A DNA stretch of 64,000 nt from contig BSBM01000261.1 in the NCBI GenBank assembly GCA_027924585.1, positions 3,241,501 to 3,305,500 of the forward strand, written 5' to 3'. The position numbers and the translations under genes were made by a program. The notes under the pieces were generated by a model. The model did no database searches. It saw only the letters and a list, made by a program, of their open reading frames with translations, and was not told where the DNA came from. Shown piece by piece: positions 44,523 to 56,404 of this stretch. The DNA comes from Larix kaempferi. Taxonomy: Eukaryota; Streptophyta; Pinopsida; Pinales; Pinaceae. Numbering within the stretch: position 1 is the first letter of the stretch; each line of letters opens with the position of its first letter.

Positions 44523-45330
44523 TGTTACACCGTATTTTGCCACCTTGTGAGCATTTATACTCCTTGGCCTCCCTTACCTATCTATAGACTCAAAACCATA
44601 TTTATGGTTCTCCATGAACCCATTTTTTCCTATTTTCTCTCCTGTATGCGAGCTACTTCAGTACACCTCGCGTATACGCAGGCTGAGTCACTACATCCAG
44701 CGTACATCGACTTCTTGGTAAATAAAAGTAAAAACTCTATTTTTCACTCAAAAAAGAGGCCATTGTGACCTTTGGCCCTCCATGTATCTTCAAACGACTC
44801 GATTTGACCTTTCACTTGCCTTTTGGAGGGTTATATATTGAACTATTGTGGTGCATGGAAGGAGGAGAAAGAGAAGAGCATTGAAACTCTATTGAAATTT
44901 TTCCTTGCTTGAGTCTACATCCATTGATCCTAGTTGTTGTGAACCATCTATGTTCACCTCCCAAACTCTTTCATATCTTGTGAAGGATTCATTATTTTTC
45001 TTAGGAGTTTGCCATTGTATGGGGGATTGAAGTGGTGGATGCACAAGTGGAGGGACCTAGTTCTTGGTTCAGATGGGTTTCCGACAGGAGGTATCTTGTA
45101 CTTCTTATTCATATTAATAGAAATACTCATTTTCTCGTCCATTAATATTGTGAATGACCATTTATTATCATTGGGTAAATTTGCTTGTATATATCATGGA
45201 TTATGCTATTGTATATGCTAACATCTTTTATATATCATATGCACTTGTTTGCGTTTATTGTTGAGACTAAGCTGTAGGTTCAAGTGTTGTGATTCGGAAG
45301 CTCAAATGAAATTCTTCATCGAACGTCCGG
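44523..45330 (+). repeat. 3' LTR of element D, right end approximate
   Basis: It starts TGTTACACCGTATTTTGCC. A TATA box (GTTATATATTG) is at about 44828. The right end cannot be fixed because no second LTR is in the window; it must lie before the CACTA-like exon at 45639. Confidence 0.6.
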
Positions 45331-45638
45331 AGTGAGGTAGGTCCTTTATGTTGTTTATCTGCATTTACATTTATATAGCATACGTTGGGAAGTGAGTTGG
45401 TTTCTTGAGTCCATCTGTCTATTGTGGTCTACCCCAAGCCATAGGAATTTTTTATCCATAACACCATGGAATACTTGCATGGACAATTTATGACGCTCCC
45501 GAGTTAACACATTTTTGTGGTATTTAACTTTCTGTTGCATGTTGTTAAAATTATATGATTTTAAGGTAAATAACATGCATTTTCTTTTTTAAATTAATAA
45601 TCTTTTGATTCTATAACATTAATACATATTTCCTGCAG

Positions 45639-47154
45639 GTCTTCAAACAAAGGGAAAATTTGCATGTCCAGTATGTGGTCCTAGGATAAAATCTCGTCGT
45701 TCAATAATTTTAGCAAAGGAGGTGTTTGATGAGTACAGGAACTTCCTCCCTAAGAACCATAGGTATCGAACTGCCGAGAAAACAAAATTCAATGGTAAAG
45801 AAGAGAATGGAAAGAAACCACTAAGAATGACACCTCACCTATGGAAGTTGGAATATAACAGAAATCGTCGAGGTATGCAAATTGTATATGTAACATATAT
45901 AAACATGTAATATTATGATTTTTATATTTTTACTGAAATTTCTCTACCATGGGTGTCATGAATGATTGTTAATATGTTTTTGTTTACATTTAATGAATGT
46001 CTTTAAGGCATGAATGGGATTCCACGAGGAATGAAGAGTTATCCCATACATGTCAGTAGGTTGCCTTACTACGAGCACCTACAAATAGCTCATTTGTTCG
46101 ATACAATGCATATAAAAAAGAATGTAACATAAATGATATGGCGTATATTAGATGGAAGCTTTGACAAAGATAAAATTGGAAAAATTTGTAGTGACATTGC
46201 AGAATCCAATCACGCATTTCCAATGCTAGAGATGGGGACCAAAATATTAGTCTTCCATGGTTATTGACAGAGCAACAACACAATGCTATAAAAGAGGTAA
46301 TTCAGAAAATAAGGTTTCCGACGGGGTTTTCGTCGAACATACAAAATATCTTAAGCAAAAAAGGTGATTTTGGTAGTGTTAAAACTCATGACTAACATAC
46401 ATTCATTAAGGTAATTATTTACGTATATATTTTCCAATTAGTAGATATTTTTAGTAATTGTTCTCACCTATTTGAGAACATTTAATAATGATTTGATTTT
46501 TTCTACAGTTTGTTCTACCTCTATCTCTCCTAGATAGCTTTGACGACAACATAAAACAAGTTATATATGATCTTGGTAAATACATGAGGTAAGCAACAAT
46601 TTATATGCATGAAAATGTTTGTTCTCTTTGTTGCATAGCTTATTATATATGCCTCAATCTTGTCGATCACTATTATTTTCTTGCATCTTTTTTAGGTGGC
46701 TTTCATCTAAAGAAATCCATAAAAAATATATTAAGTATTAGAAGAGAGAAAGTCCCCGTCTAATGTGTGAAATGCATAAGTATTTACCTCCAACATTTTT
46801 CAATGCACAAGAACAGTATCTCATACACCAAGTTGAGGAGATTGAATTGTGTGGACCTATAAACTCAAGGTCAATGTGGATGGTGGAAATGTATTTGAAT
46901 TCATTAAAGGATTTTGTTAGACAAAGAGCACGTCTTGAGGGTTCTATGGTGCAGGGCTATATGATATATCAATCCATGGTGTACATTAGTCAGTATATTC
47001 CAAATTTAGCAAAAAATATCAATCTACGTCGCATTTGGCATGTCAACTCGATCAATTTTTTTGAAGGGGAGGTCCTGTTGGGGAAAGGTAGAACGAGGAA
47101 AGTGAAAGGTAATTGAATGGTGTAGATTTAACTTATTATACAATTAATTTTTCA

Positions 47155-47191
<37 letters not shown>

Positions 47192-48331
47192 CTCATGTAA
47201 TTTTTATTATTCCATCAGTATTTTAAGGTAAATTTAATTGCCTTTAATGATAGCTAATTTACAATTCTTAATTGTTATTTTTTAATATAGTTGGTCGCGT
47301 GTGGGATGCACTACATTTATACATTGCAAAAAAACTTGATTGGATGGAGGAATGGATAGAACGATGTACATAATTCTATGGTACCTTATCATGGGAAGGG
47401 GTTAGTAAAATGATTAAAACAGTGCATCGTTATCGAGAAGAATATCCCGGTGAACTTATGCAAAGGGAAATTGATTTAGGATGTGGTTTAAAAGATAAAA
47501 AGGCAAGTATATTTACCCTGCTCATTTTTTCCATTGTTTCCCAATGTATCAATGTATTTCTTTCGTTTGTTTCTGCTTATATATTTATTTACCGAGTTAG
47601 GCATGATGCAGTTGATACACCACAAGGCTATGTGGTGCAATGGTCATAAATTTTGCATCAAAAATTTGGATGAAAAGAAGAAAACATTTGATTGTGGGAT
47701 AACTGTAGTTTTTCAAGTCACTAATGTTTCCTCTAAAAGTGATAGGCATCCATAAGTATATGAAAATAGGTACGGTTATTTGGAAGATATAATTGAGTGT
47801 GACTTTAAATCCTTTACAATAGTTTTGTTTGAGGTCAAATGGTAAAAGGTATGAATGAATGAACGTGATCCCAAAAGAACTGTTATTGATCATGCCAATG
47901 GATTTACCATGGTTAACACAAGGGCACTTGAACTGGGTACAAAGCCTCATGTTCTTCCAAGCCAATGTGAGCAGGTATTTTACTTAGAGGTGCCAGGTAA
48001 AGCAGGTTAGTCATACATTGTTAGATATGATCTAAGAGGAAGACTGGTCAAGTATAATGTAGATGAAGAAGACAATACTGAAGAAGAAGATGATGCATAT
48101 TAGGAGCAGTTGGACGATGACTTAGATGTGTCAGATGAAGAATCTGATCAATAAGTTGATCATCCAAATGATGTAGTAGACAATGACATAGTCATTTATG
48201 ATATTGATGACGAATATATAATCGAAAATGACGTTGATGATGATGCTGAGATGAGCGATCCTTTAAACGATAGCGATTCTGAACCGGATGATGATATATA
48301 TGTTGATTCAGACGAAGAAGAATATCAATGA
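45639..48331 (+). pseudogene. CACTA (En/Spm)-like transposase gene, TNP2 type, multi-exon, N-terminus missing
   Basis: The first visible exon (45639-45872) starts TKGKFACPVCG, a conserved CACTA block with a CxxC, then FLPKNHRYR. Exon 46008-46410 has YYEHLQIAHLFDTMHIKKNV. Exon 46509-46588 joins exon 46696-47108, which has CEMHKYLPPTFFNAQEQYLIHQVEEIELCGP and GYMIYQSMVYIS, the DUF4218 block. Exon 47291 onward has WERVIDRCT-like and RYREEYPG text. A later piece from about 47600 has a DUF4216-like VPGKAG region and an acidic tail rich in Asp and Glu, ending at 48331. Junctions fit GT-AG. Stops occur in several exons. The upstream catalytic Transposase_21 part is absent. Confidence 0.8.
47159..47188. 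repeat. (TA)n microsatellite in an intron
   Basis: About 15 uninterrupted TA units between exons of the transposase gene. Confidence 0.95.
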
Positions 48332-48430
48332 CATTGTAGAAATGTTGGAATCTAGGAGGTATGTGAGTATATATTTTTTCATAATGTATTATGTTTAAAT
48401 TATTTAGTTATGTCATTTTTTTTTATTTAG

Positions 48431-48544
48431 TATGATACATCATCATCGTCATCATCCTCATCCTCATCCTCATCATCATCATCATCGTTTCCATTTTAAT
48501 CATCTTCATCATGATCATCATTTCCCTTGTCGTCATCGTCATCG

Positions 48545-48585
<41 letters not shown>

Positions 48586-48743
48586 GTCATCTTCATCATC
48601 GTCATCATTTTCATCATCGTAATCATCATCATTATCATCATCATCATCATCATCGTCATCATCTTCATCATCATCGTCTTCATCATCATCCTCATCCTCA
48701 TCATCTTCATCATCATCATCGTTGTTGTTGTCATCACCATCAC

Positions 48744-48776
<33 letters not shown>

Positions 48777-48828
48777 CCTCCTCCTCATCCCCATCCCCAT
48801 CCTCCTCCTCCTCCTCCTCATCATCTTT

Positions 48829-48859
<31 letters not shown>

Positions 48860-48947
48860 TGATCTTCATCATCATGATCTTCATCAGCATCATCATCTTC
48901 ATCATGATCTTCATCATCATGATCTTCATCATCATGATCTTCATCAG

Positions 48948-48997
<50 letters not shown>

Positions 48998-49004
48998 CGA
49001 TTAA
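48431..49004. repeat. Long (TCA)n trinucleotide array
   Basis: About 570 bp of TCA repeats with scattered TCC, TCG, TCT and TTG variants. The - strand reads as Asp/Glu-rich in one frame over 176 codons. It begins about 100 bases after the acidic C-terminus of the CACTA-like gene, whose Asp codons are GAT on the + strand, so the array is in the opposite orientation. Internal blocks with CTTCATCATCATGA repeat in tandem at 48860-48950. Confidence 0.9.
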
Positions 49005-49134
49005 CAACATAAAAGGTGGGTAACATTTTTTGGATTGAAGCATAGAGGATTGTAAAATGTGTTTTTAGGTTGAGAAAAAACTCAACAAAAATTTCTTGAC
49101 TGAGATTTTAAAGTCTCTTAGGTTTGTGGCTTAA

Positions 49135-49440
49135 AATGAATTTAGTTACACAACTAAATTGAGGTCAATTAGGATATGTTCTTGTAAACTCAATTGGGTT
49201 TAGGCCTAAACAGGGCCAATTGCAACATTTTATGGTGAACTCAATTAGGTCTAGGATTAAAGCATTGTCAATTAGGATATTTTCTCTAACTTCAATTGCG
49301 TTAACGTATAAATTGAGTAAGTTGGGATATATTCTAGTAAACTTGATTGGTAGGCCCATATCAAGCCAATTATCGTCTCTTTCGATAATCTCAATAGGAT
49401 TTAGACATAAATCAAGTCAGTTACGATCCCTTGTTGATAA
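49135..49440. repeat. Diverged tandem repeat, about 51-bp unit, five copies
   Basis: Units share ACTCAATT near the start, then a central AAATT/CAATT block and a GGATATNTTCT end. The second unit contains the perfect 14-bp palindrome GTTTAGGCCTAAAC at about 49197. No coding signal. Confidence 0.65.
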
Positions 49441-49854
49441 GGATGAAGGACATGTCCCCCAAGAACAACGCCATGGGAAGGAGGACTTTTCCAGCATAGT
49501 GAGAAATCCAGGAGAGAAATCACGGGATACCCCAATTAGCACCATGCTCACCATTTGGAATTAATGTTGAGTTTTCCATATGTAGATCTCTCGTCCATGT
49601 AGTGAAGGGTTACATATGCATAGCTCTCAACACATTCCTTCTAATATATCCCACATTTCATTAATCCTCTAGTAACCTCCCTAGCTTTCCTTTTTGTGTC
49701 CCTTTCAACAATGACCTCGACAAGCTGCACTTCCAACTACTAATGGTCCATTTGCATAGCTTCATGACCATGCTCCACCTTGACTATTCTTTGCTTGATC
49801 TCACCAATAGAGACCCTTAGAACCCCCCATTCCTCTCGAACAGATGCATAACAA

Positions 49855-50190
49855 ATGATGATGATGATGATGGCGATGGTGATGATGATCATATTGATGA
49901 TCACGATGATGTTGCTGAAAATGATGGTGTCGATGATGATGATGATGATGATGATCATGTCAGCGATGATGACGATCACCATGGTGATGATGACGATGAT
50001 GATGATGATGAGGATGATGATGATGATGGTGTTGATGAGGATGATGATAATGGTGTTTGCGATGATGAAAATCATGATTATCATCATCATGTCGGTGTGT
50101 ATGATGAAGAGGATGGAGATGATGATGGTAATGACGAACATCATGATGACGACGATAATGATGATGAGGATGGAGATAGTGAAGATGCAT
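49855..50190. repeat. Long (GAT)n trinucleotide array, inverted relative to (TCA)n
   Basis: About 335 bp of GAT/ATG repeats on the + strand with GGT, CAT, GAC, GAA and GAG variants. The GAT frame is open from after a TAG at about 49818 to a TAG near 50253, ending in non-repetitive SEDAYTPKNTFRRHVWW. It is in inverse orientation to the array at 48431-49004, about 850 bp away. Confidence 0.9.
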
Positions 50191-50253
50191 ATACGCCAAA
50201 GAATACCTTTAGAAGGCATGTGTGGTGGCTTAAGATCATGTGCATGGTCCATT

Positions 50254-51729
50254 AGCCTTAAAAACTTCTTTTAGGCCCTCAGATGCTAGGTTTTATCCTT
50301 AAACCATGTTTAATGCTCCGATAACTATATCTAGTATCAAAAAATTCATAATCACATCCATGTGTAGAGAAGGCCCCTTGTCTCACAAATGAATTAGTGT
50401 TTTTTTGAACCTACGAGTTTAAATTTAGATTGGATAAGGTATGTAAATATTTAATAAATTAGTCCATAATTTTTTAATGGATATTTAGTTCATTATGTAG
50501 TAGATTACTGGGGCATAAGATCTATATAAATTTAGATGAATATAAAATCCCAAGCAATACTTCATGATGCAACTCTTAGTAGAATAATACATAGTATTCA
50601 TCTTTGGAGTTCAAAGTAATCTACAGATTGGTATATGGGGTTATTGTTTTATCAACCCTTTAATTCTTCTAAGGAAATTCTACCATGTGAGTAGGATTCA
50701 CAACCAATCAAAAAAATAATGAGGCAAAACTAATTACATATGCATCAAATTTTGGACATTATTATTTTGGGTTCCTGTTGGTATTATGTGAGGGGTTTAT
50801 TTAAATTGGAAACAAATTAGATTATTTGTTGACTAGGGAAGAGTTAGTTCAATATAGATCGAGAATGAATCTTAGCATAATAATTCATGATCCAAAATTG
50901 AGGATGACAAGATTACAGTGGAATGAAGATATCCTTATTTGGGTGAAAACATGAAGTTGAGAAACAATTTTGGCTTGTTTTTGACAAAAAAAACTGCTAA
51001 ATTTTATGTTTTTCAACTTTGACCTCTTCAAAACCATATATCCCTTAGGAATTTCAACTTGAGGTAAACACAAATGTTTTAGAGAATTGAATTAGCTTTC
51101 TACTCGTATTTTTTTTAAATTTTTTTATAGACTTATCGTGGGACAAATTTGTTGTCAACATACGGCATATACTTGAAAATTTTAGGTATGGATAATGAGT
51201 GACCTATGTTGACGACGGTTTGTTGATAGATGGTTATTCATTTTAGGGAAAAACTTGTAGGCTCATAATCTAGACACACTACACTAGATCCTGGACTATA
51301 TTTTGAGTTTTTTAAGACTTGGGAACTATTTTAATTATTTATCGAAACAACGTATGTTCAGAAAATGGTGCATTATCGACACATGTTTTTGTCTTTGCAT
51401 TTTCTTTCAAATGTGACTCTGATCAAACAAACTAAAACCAACCCATTGAAGAGGGCACTTCAAGGAACATCCTTGTATTTTTTTAAATTTTTTTGGCTTC
51501 GTCATTGTGATGATATTGAATTTTCATTGTGACTGATTTTTTAGTCACTAAATTTTTTAATGATAAAGTTTAGTAACAAAATAGTTAAAAATAGCAATCC
51601 TAAATGAAATTCAAAAAAATTTATATTATGAGAAAGTAGATTGAATGATGAATCTACTGGTATAAACTACGACATGTAATTCTCATGTTTTGCAGTGGTC
51701 CGACCTTGTTAAAGTGACACATTTATGAA
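50254..51729. other. AT-rich spacer without recognised features
   Basis: I see no coding region, LTR or terminal inverted repeat here. Simple A/T-rich runs only. Confidence 0.5.
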
Positions 51730-51764
51730 TTCTGCAGAAATGGTGCTGGAATTGTTGACCAGAA

Positions 51765-51965
51765 ACTCTCAGGTGAGAAAATGTCTTCTGAACTCTTAGC
51801 CGAGAGTTTAGTTCAAACTCTCATCCGAGAGTTTTTTTAAAAATACAACGCATGGATTGGTTCAAACTCTTGGCCTAGAGTTTTTTTAAACTCTCCGCCG
51901 AGAGTTTGAACTCTCAAAACTCTCGGCCTAGAGTTTAAAAAACTCTAGGCCGAGAGTTTCAGGTT
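51765..51965. repeat. Cluster of ACTCTNGGCCNAGAGT palindromes
   Basis: At least eight copies of AAACTCT and AGAGTTT, many arranged as ACTCT-CGGCC-GAGAGTTT with one or two changes, in both orientations within 200 bp. Clustered short motifs near the ends of CACTA elements are subterminal repeats bound by the transposase; this cluster could be one, but no CACTA terminus was found next to it. Confidence 0.65.
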
Positions 51966-52524
51966 GACTTTTTTTCCCCTGTTCATCCGTGCGCCCTCTT
52001 TCCCAGCTTCACGTTTTTGTCACGGAATTGTTTCCCAGCTTCGCGTTTTCACCCATTTATCATTCCAATTATTTTCTAAGAATAACATATATTAATTCAT
52101 ATTAAACCACCAAGTTCTTATTTATCCATGGATATGACACTTGTATTATCGATGTATGTGTATGGATTGTGCTCATTAGAAATTGTATTATCGATGTATG
52201 TGTATGGATTGTGCTCATTAGAAATTTGTAGAAGATGGAGAGTCACCATAAGGTCATTTGGAAAATCTAACAAAGTCTAAGATTGATGATATCTTAGATG
52301 CCAAAAAATTCCCATGATTCAGAGGAGTGATATTAAATATTAAGAAATATATTACAAGTTTAGAGCCAAATAAAAAATATTAAAAAATATATAAAATAAA
52401 ATTAGTAAAATAAAAAATATAAATATAAATTAAAAAATATAAATATAAATTAAAAAATATAAAATATAAAATTAAACAAAAAAAATCAAAACTAAAAATA
52501 AAAACAAAAAACTAAACATAACAA

Positions 52525-52700
52525 ACACTGTCCGACCATTGTTCAGCTCCCGTGCCCGACCATTGTTCATCTCCCACCTCTCGTTCCCGACCATTGTTTA
52601 GCTCCCGTGCCCTGAGCATTGTTCAGCTACTTGTACCCGATCATTCATCTCCCTGATGGTGCCCCTGGCTATCGTTCAGCTCCGCAACAGTGCCCCTGGA
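52525..52700. repeat. Imperfect tandem repeat CCGACCATTGTTCAGCTCCCGTG
   Basis: About five copies of a 25-38-bp unit containing CGACCATTGTTCA and CAGCTCCCGTGCC. It is GC-rich against an A-rich background (52340-52510) and lies just before a candidate exon. Confidence 0.7.
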
Positions 52701-52823
52701 TATCTGCGTAGCATAGTTGTTTCCCTATCCGTGGTGCCCTAACCTCTAACCCCTGTGTATGGTTCATTCTCTCTGTGGTCCTCAGATCAAGAGTGCAGGT
52801 CCGTTCAACTGGTCTACAGAAGC

Positions 52824-52896
52824 ATGGAAGTCGCGAAGCAAGGGGAGCATCTTCAACAAGCAAGACTGTCATCAAATTCATCCCACAATGACATCA
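52824..52896 (+). other. Candidate first exon of the CACTA-like second gene
   Basis: ATG at 52824 opens MEVAKQGEHLQQARL and ends at a good splice donor (ATGACATCA|GTAAGTT) at 52896/52897. A 3.5-kb intron with a gypsy insertion would separate it from 56405. This link is an inference. Confidence 0.35.
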
Positions 52897-54540
52897 GTAA
52901 GTTCAAACCCTTCATCATTTTGGTAGAAAATGAAATGTATGTATCTTTGCATTTAGGGTTCAAATTCAGTAGAAATGTTCTTGCTTAACAATTCACAGAC
53001 TGCTACATGTAGAATTAATAGCTGTATGGATATCAAAAGGAAGATTCTGTAATCAAAACAATTCACTATTTATGCTTGAAAGTCTTTCCTTTAAATCACA
53101 TAAGCATTACTATTCGCCCATCAAATTTAAATCAGAAATTTGAGAGCTCATTTCTAAGATTTTGACATCAGAACAGTTCACTATTTGTTTAAAGTGTTTT
53201 CTTTAAACTCCAGAAGCATTGGGTTTGGCTCGTCAAATGCAAAAGCAGAAATCCTAGAGCTTATCCAAGATTGAAATCAAATAAGTTTACTAGTTTTATT
53301 TCGAAGTGTGCTTCCTTTGAACTCCAAAAGAGCTACAATTAGCTCAATTGATACATGCCCCAACTGCTTATCTGTGTTTTTGGGAATCAATGTTGGTGGG
53401 TGGCCCGACAGGAAACCGTATTAACCGCTCAACCATGAATCAATTGGCAATAGTTCACCAGTTTTAATGTTTAAATAAGAAAAAGGTTTGGAATCATGGT
53501 AAAGAAAGAAAATTTTAGGCCACCGTCTTCACCTCTCAACCATGAAAAAATTGGCAATAGTTCATCAGTTTTAATGTCTAAATAGGAAAAAAGGTTTGGA
53601 ATTATGCTAAAGAGAGATAGATGAAGATAACTTGATCAAGTGAAAGGTCTGGATGGAGGCTAAAAAAAGGATAAGCTAAACAGATAATTTTCATTCCAAC
53701 CTACAAAAACAAGAAATGATGACGACCTCTGTTCCCAACTATGTGAGTAGCCTGAAAGGTTAGTGTCGTTGAAAATTGACAGCTCTATTGAAGTCTTTTT
53801 CCCTTTTTCCATCAAAGGGCGTGTAATATTTTTTGAAGACCTCAAATTTGACTTGCAGCTCAAGTAATTGACAGTAAAAAATATAAATATTTACAGTAGA
53901 AATATATTTATATGAATAAAATGTCTTAACAATATTGAAGTTCAAGTTTAAGCCACTATATGGATTTTTTCTCAATGTGTGGAGTAGGCCATCAAATTCC
54001 AACACTCGTAATTGTGTCTGCCCCAAAAGATGCTAACTATGGCCAACTTAGTAAATGAAATTGATATGTAGGACATGTGTCAAGGACACTATTTCGTGGT
54101 AATATCATGGTTGTGCATTGATTACTGCTGCAGTTGTTTCATCTTCCAACGACTATATAAAGATTTTTTTTACATTTGTAAAAACTACTGAATTATTAAA
54201 TGCTTAGTACGTTTTCTATCACTATGAATGTGTAATATTTTTCCCCGAGGTACCTTACATACTTCAAATTGTTCCATAATATTCTCTATTCACATCATAC
54301 TATAATGATTACAAAACATGAACCTAGGAAATTCCTCTAAAAAAGAGAGTGTAGTAATCAATCTCTCCTTAGTCTTGAACATATGCAAATTTCAAAGATA
54401 AAACTACAAAACCCTGTTTTGAAAAAGATTGAGCTCTAAATATAAATAAATTGAGTTGTATCATGCCCTAAAATAGTTCCATAATAGGATGGAACATCTT
54501 AGAGGAAAACATGAAAACTGGTTCCATTGTTGAGGAATGA
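52897..54540. other. Spacer or intron without recognised features
   Basis: No coding region. A short AGTTCACCAGTTTTAATG-like sentence occurs twice with changes (53453 and 53563), each followed by AAAAGGTTTGGAAT, so a partial tandem duplication of about 110 bp is present. Confidence 0.4.
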
Positions 54541-54587
54541 AGAATTAAAGCAATTTCCTCCTGAACGATAAATATTAGCTCTAATTC

Positions 54588-56390
54588 TTGAGCTTTGAAG
54601 GAGAATCAAACATTAAATTATTGCAAATTTCACCTAACAAATACATTGGTATCAATATGGCGTCTAGCAAGAGACATACTAGATCCATTCCTAAACCTGA
54701 ATATTTGCAAGTCCTTCCTAACCCTAAAAAATCTTATGACCTTCCTGAAAACTATCTAAAGCTTTTACCCAAATATGATGGTGAAAGGGTTAGCACCACT
54801 AAAGAGAACATGGTTTCCTATCAAGACTTCATAGACAACCTTTTTATTAAGCATGATGATGTGCTTATGAGATTATTTTTCCAAACTTTAGAGGAATATG
54901 TAAGAAATCGGTTCAAGGGACTGCATGCTGCTTCAATTCACCCTTGGCAAGTTTTAGAGACTTCATTTATGAGATAGTGGGTGGAAAAGAGGGACTTCCT
55001 TTACTAATTAATAGAAGTTGCTTCCCTAAGGAAAATAAGTGTAGAACATGTGGTAGATTTTAATAAAAGATTCAATAAATTGTACAACAAGATCCATACT
55101 AACATAAAAAACTCCCAAGTAGTAGAAAATATCACCTTTGTTGGGGCCTTTGAGCTTAATTTTTCTATGATGTTGAGGGAGAGAGGATATACACATCTAT
55201 TGATCACGTAATTTGATGCAGTATATATTGAGGGAAACATGACAAGATCAGGGAGATTGAATTTTTGGCCAGGCCTAAATGAAAAGGAAAAAATAAAACA
55301 TAATGATGAGGTTGGTTCCTCTATTTTAAAGAAGGATGTGCAGGAGGATAGAATTGAGGAAATGTCCAAAATAATTAAAAAAAATTCCAACAAACTAACC
55401 AGCCTTGAATTATAATGAAATAATTAAAACATAACCCCTCAAGAAGGAGCACCAAGGAATCATAATGCTAATCAGTATATGAGGCCTTTCAACCTATAGA
55501 TTATGCAAAAAGAAAAAGGGAATTAAGATCAACCTAGATCCAGCCTCCTATTAGAGAGAACAATAACAAGAATAAGAATTTGCTAGCCTCCTTTTTGAAG
55601 AGGAATATACAGATACTTAGGAAGAAATGAATTAGCCATATGATGAATGCAATACCATTCACCTAACCCAAGAATACTATGAAAGTTCAATGCAATCTAA
55701 TACATATTATTATGATAATGAACAATAAAATGGTGAATATGAAATGTCCTCATCCCAATAGTGAATTTTTGTTGATACCTTACAAGATAAATTGCACAAG
55801 AAGCATGAAATCGATCCAATACCCCTTGCTACAAATCAAGATAATCAAACTACTCCAAAAAAAACCTTTATAAATCAACCAAAAAATAAATTCTAGGATC
55901 CATCTAGTGACCTATTCTAAAAGAAATGACTAGTTAAAGGACAAAGCTAGTGAATCTATGATGCATGCTGATGCAAAATGAAATGAGAATCCCTAAACTT
56001 AAAAGCTAGGAAATGAAAAAAGGGAGATAGATGGACCTGATGTCCCCTTTAACATTGAACTTGATTTGGGTAAAAATAAAATTCATGTACCTTTGATTGA
56101 GTTGGATAAAACCATGTCTATCATAAGCCAATCGATAAAATGATGAGTAGCACAATTTCAACTATACAACTAGATACTTTAAACCTCTCATATGAGCACC
56201 CTAAAGTCAAATTTGGACCCCGGCCACATTGATGAAAGGGAAGATACCATAGCACATTTCTATGTAAAACTAAGCATACATGAAAAGCATCTGCACAATT
56301 GCATTTAGATTAATGAGTATAAGGTTGTATAGAGAATCTAAATTTTCCTATGTGGTAAATGACCAAAACAGTCACTTTTTAATGATTGTA
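54588..56390 (+). pseudogene. Ty3/gypsy gag and protease remnant, same family as gypsy A
   Basis: 54588-54977 is an open 129-codon gag start with PKYDGERVS and FQTLEEYVRNRFKGL, followed after a stop by more gag up to about 55393. Beyond that, short pieces give DTLNLSYEHPKV and LYRESKFSYVVNDQ, which match the protease text of gypsy A at 500-600 and 12800 (LYREARFTYVVNDQ). The middle of the protease is deleted. It sits in what would be the first intron of the downstream gene. Confidence 0.75.
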
Positions 56391-56404
56391 GGTACGACCA
56401 AATA

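Larger units (their letters stand above)
35590..45330 (+). mobile_element. Tat/Ogre-like Ty3/gypsy element D with archaeal-type RNase H and antisense gene
   Basis: Order on the + strand: zinc-knuckle gag end, protease, RT, RNase H, integrase, a separate archaeal-type RNase H ORF, then on the opposite strand a spliced gene, a long 3' region, polypurine tract and 3' LTR. The 5' LTR, leader and capsid are missing or unrecognisable before 35590. Sense and antisense genes between pol and the 3' LTR are documented for Tat-lineage plant gypsy elements. Stops are scattered but each domain is easy to follow, so this copy is younger than gypsy A. Confidence 0.85.

Noticed and set aside
28391-45330. Treating the LTR at 28391 and the LTR at 44523 as one element's pair
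   Set aside because: Apart from TGTTA starts they do not resemble each other, so they belong to different elements.
48423-49043. Long frames of Met, His, Ile or Asp over the trinucleotide array
   Set aside because: They are products of (TCA)n in each frame; no non-repetitive domain supports a protein.
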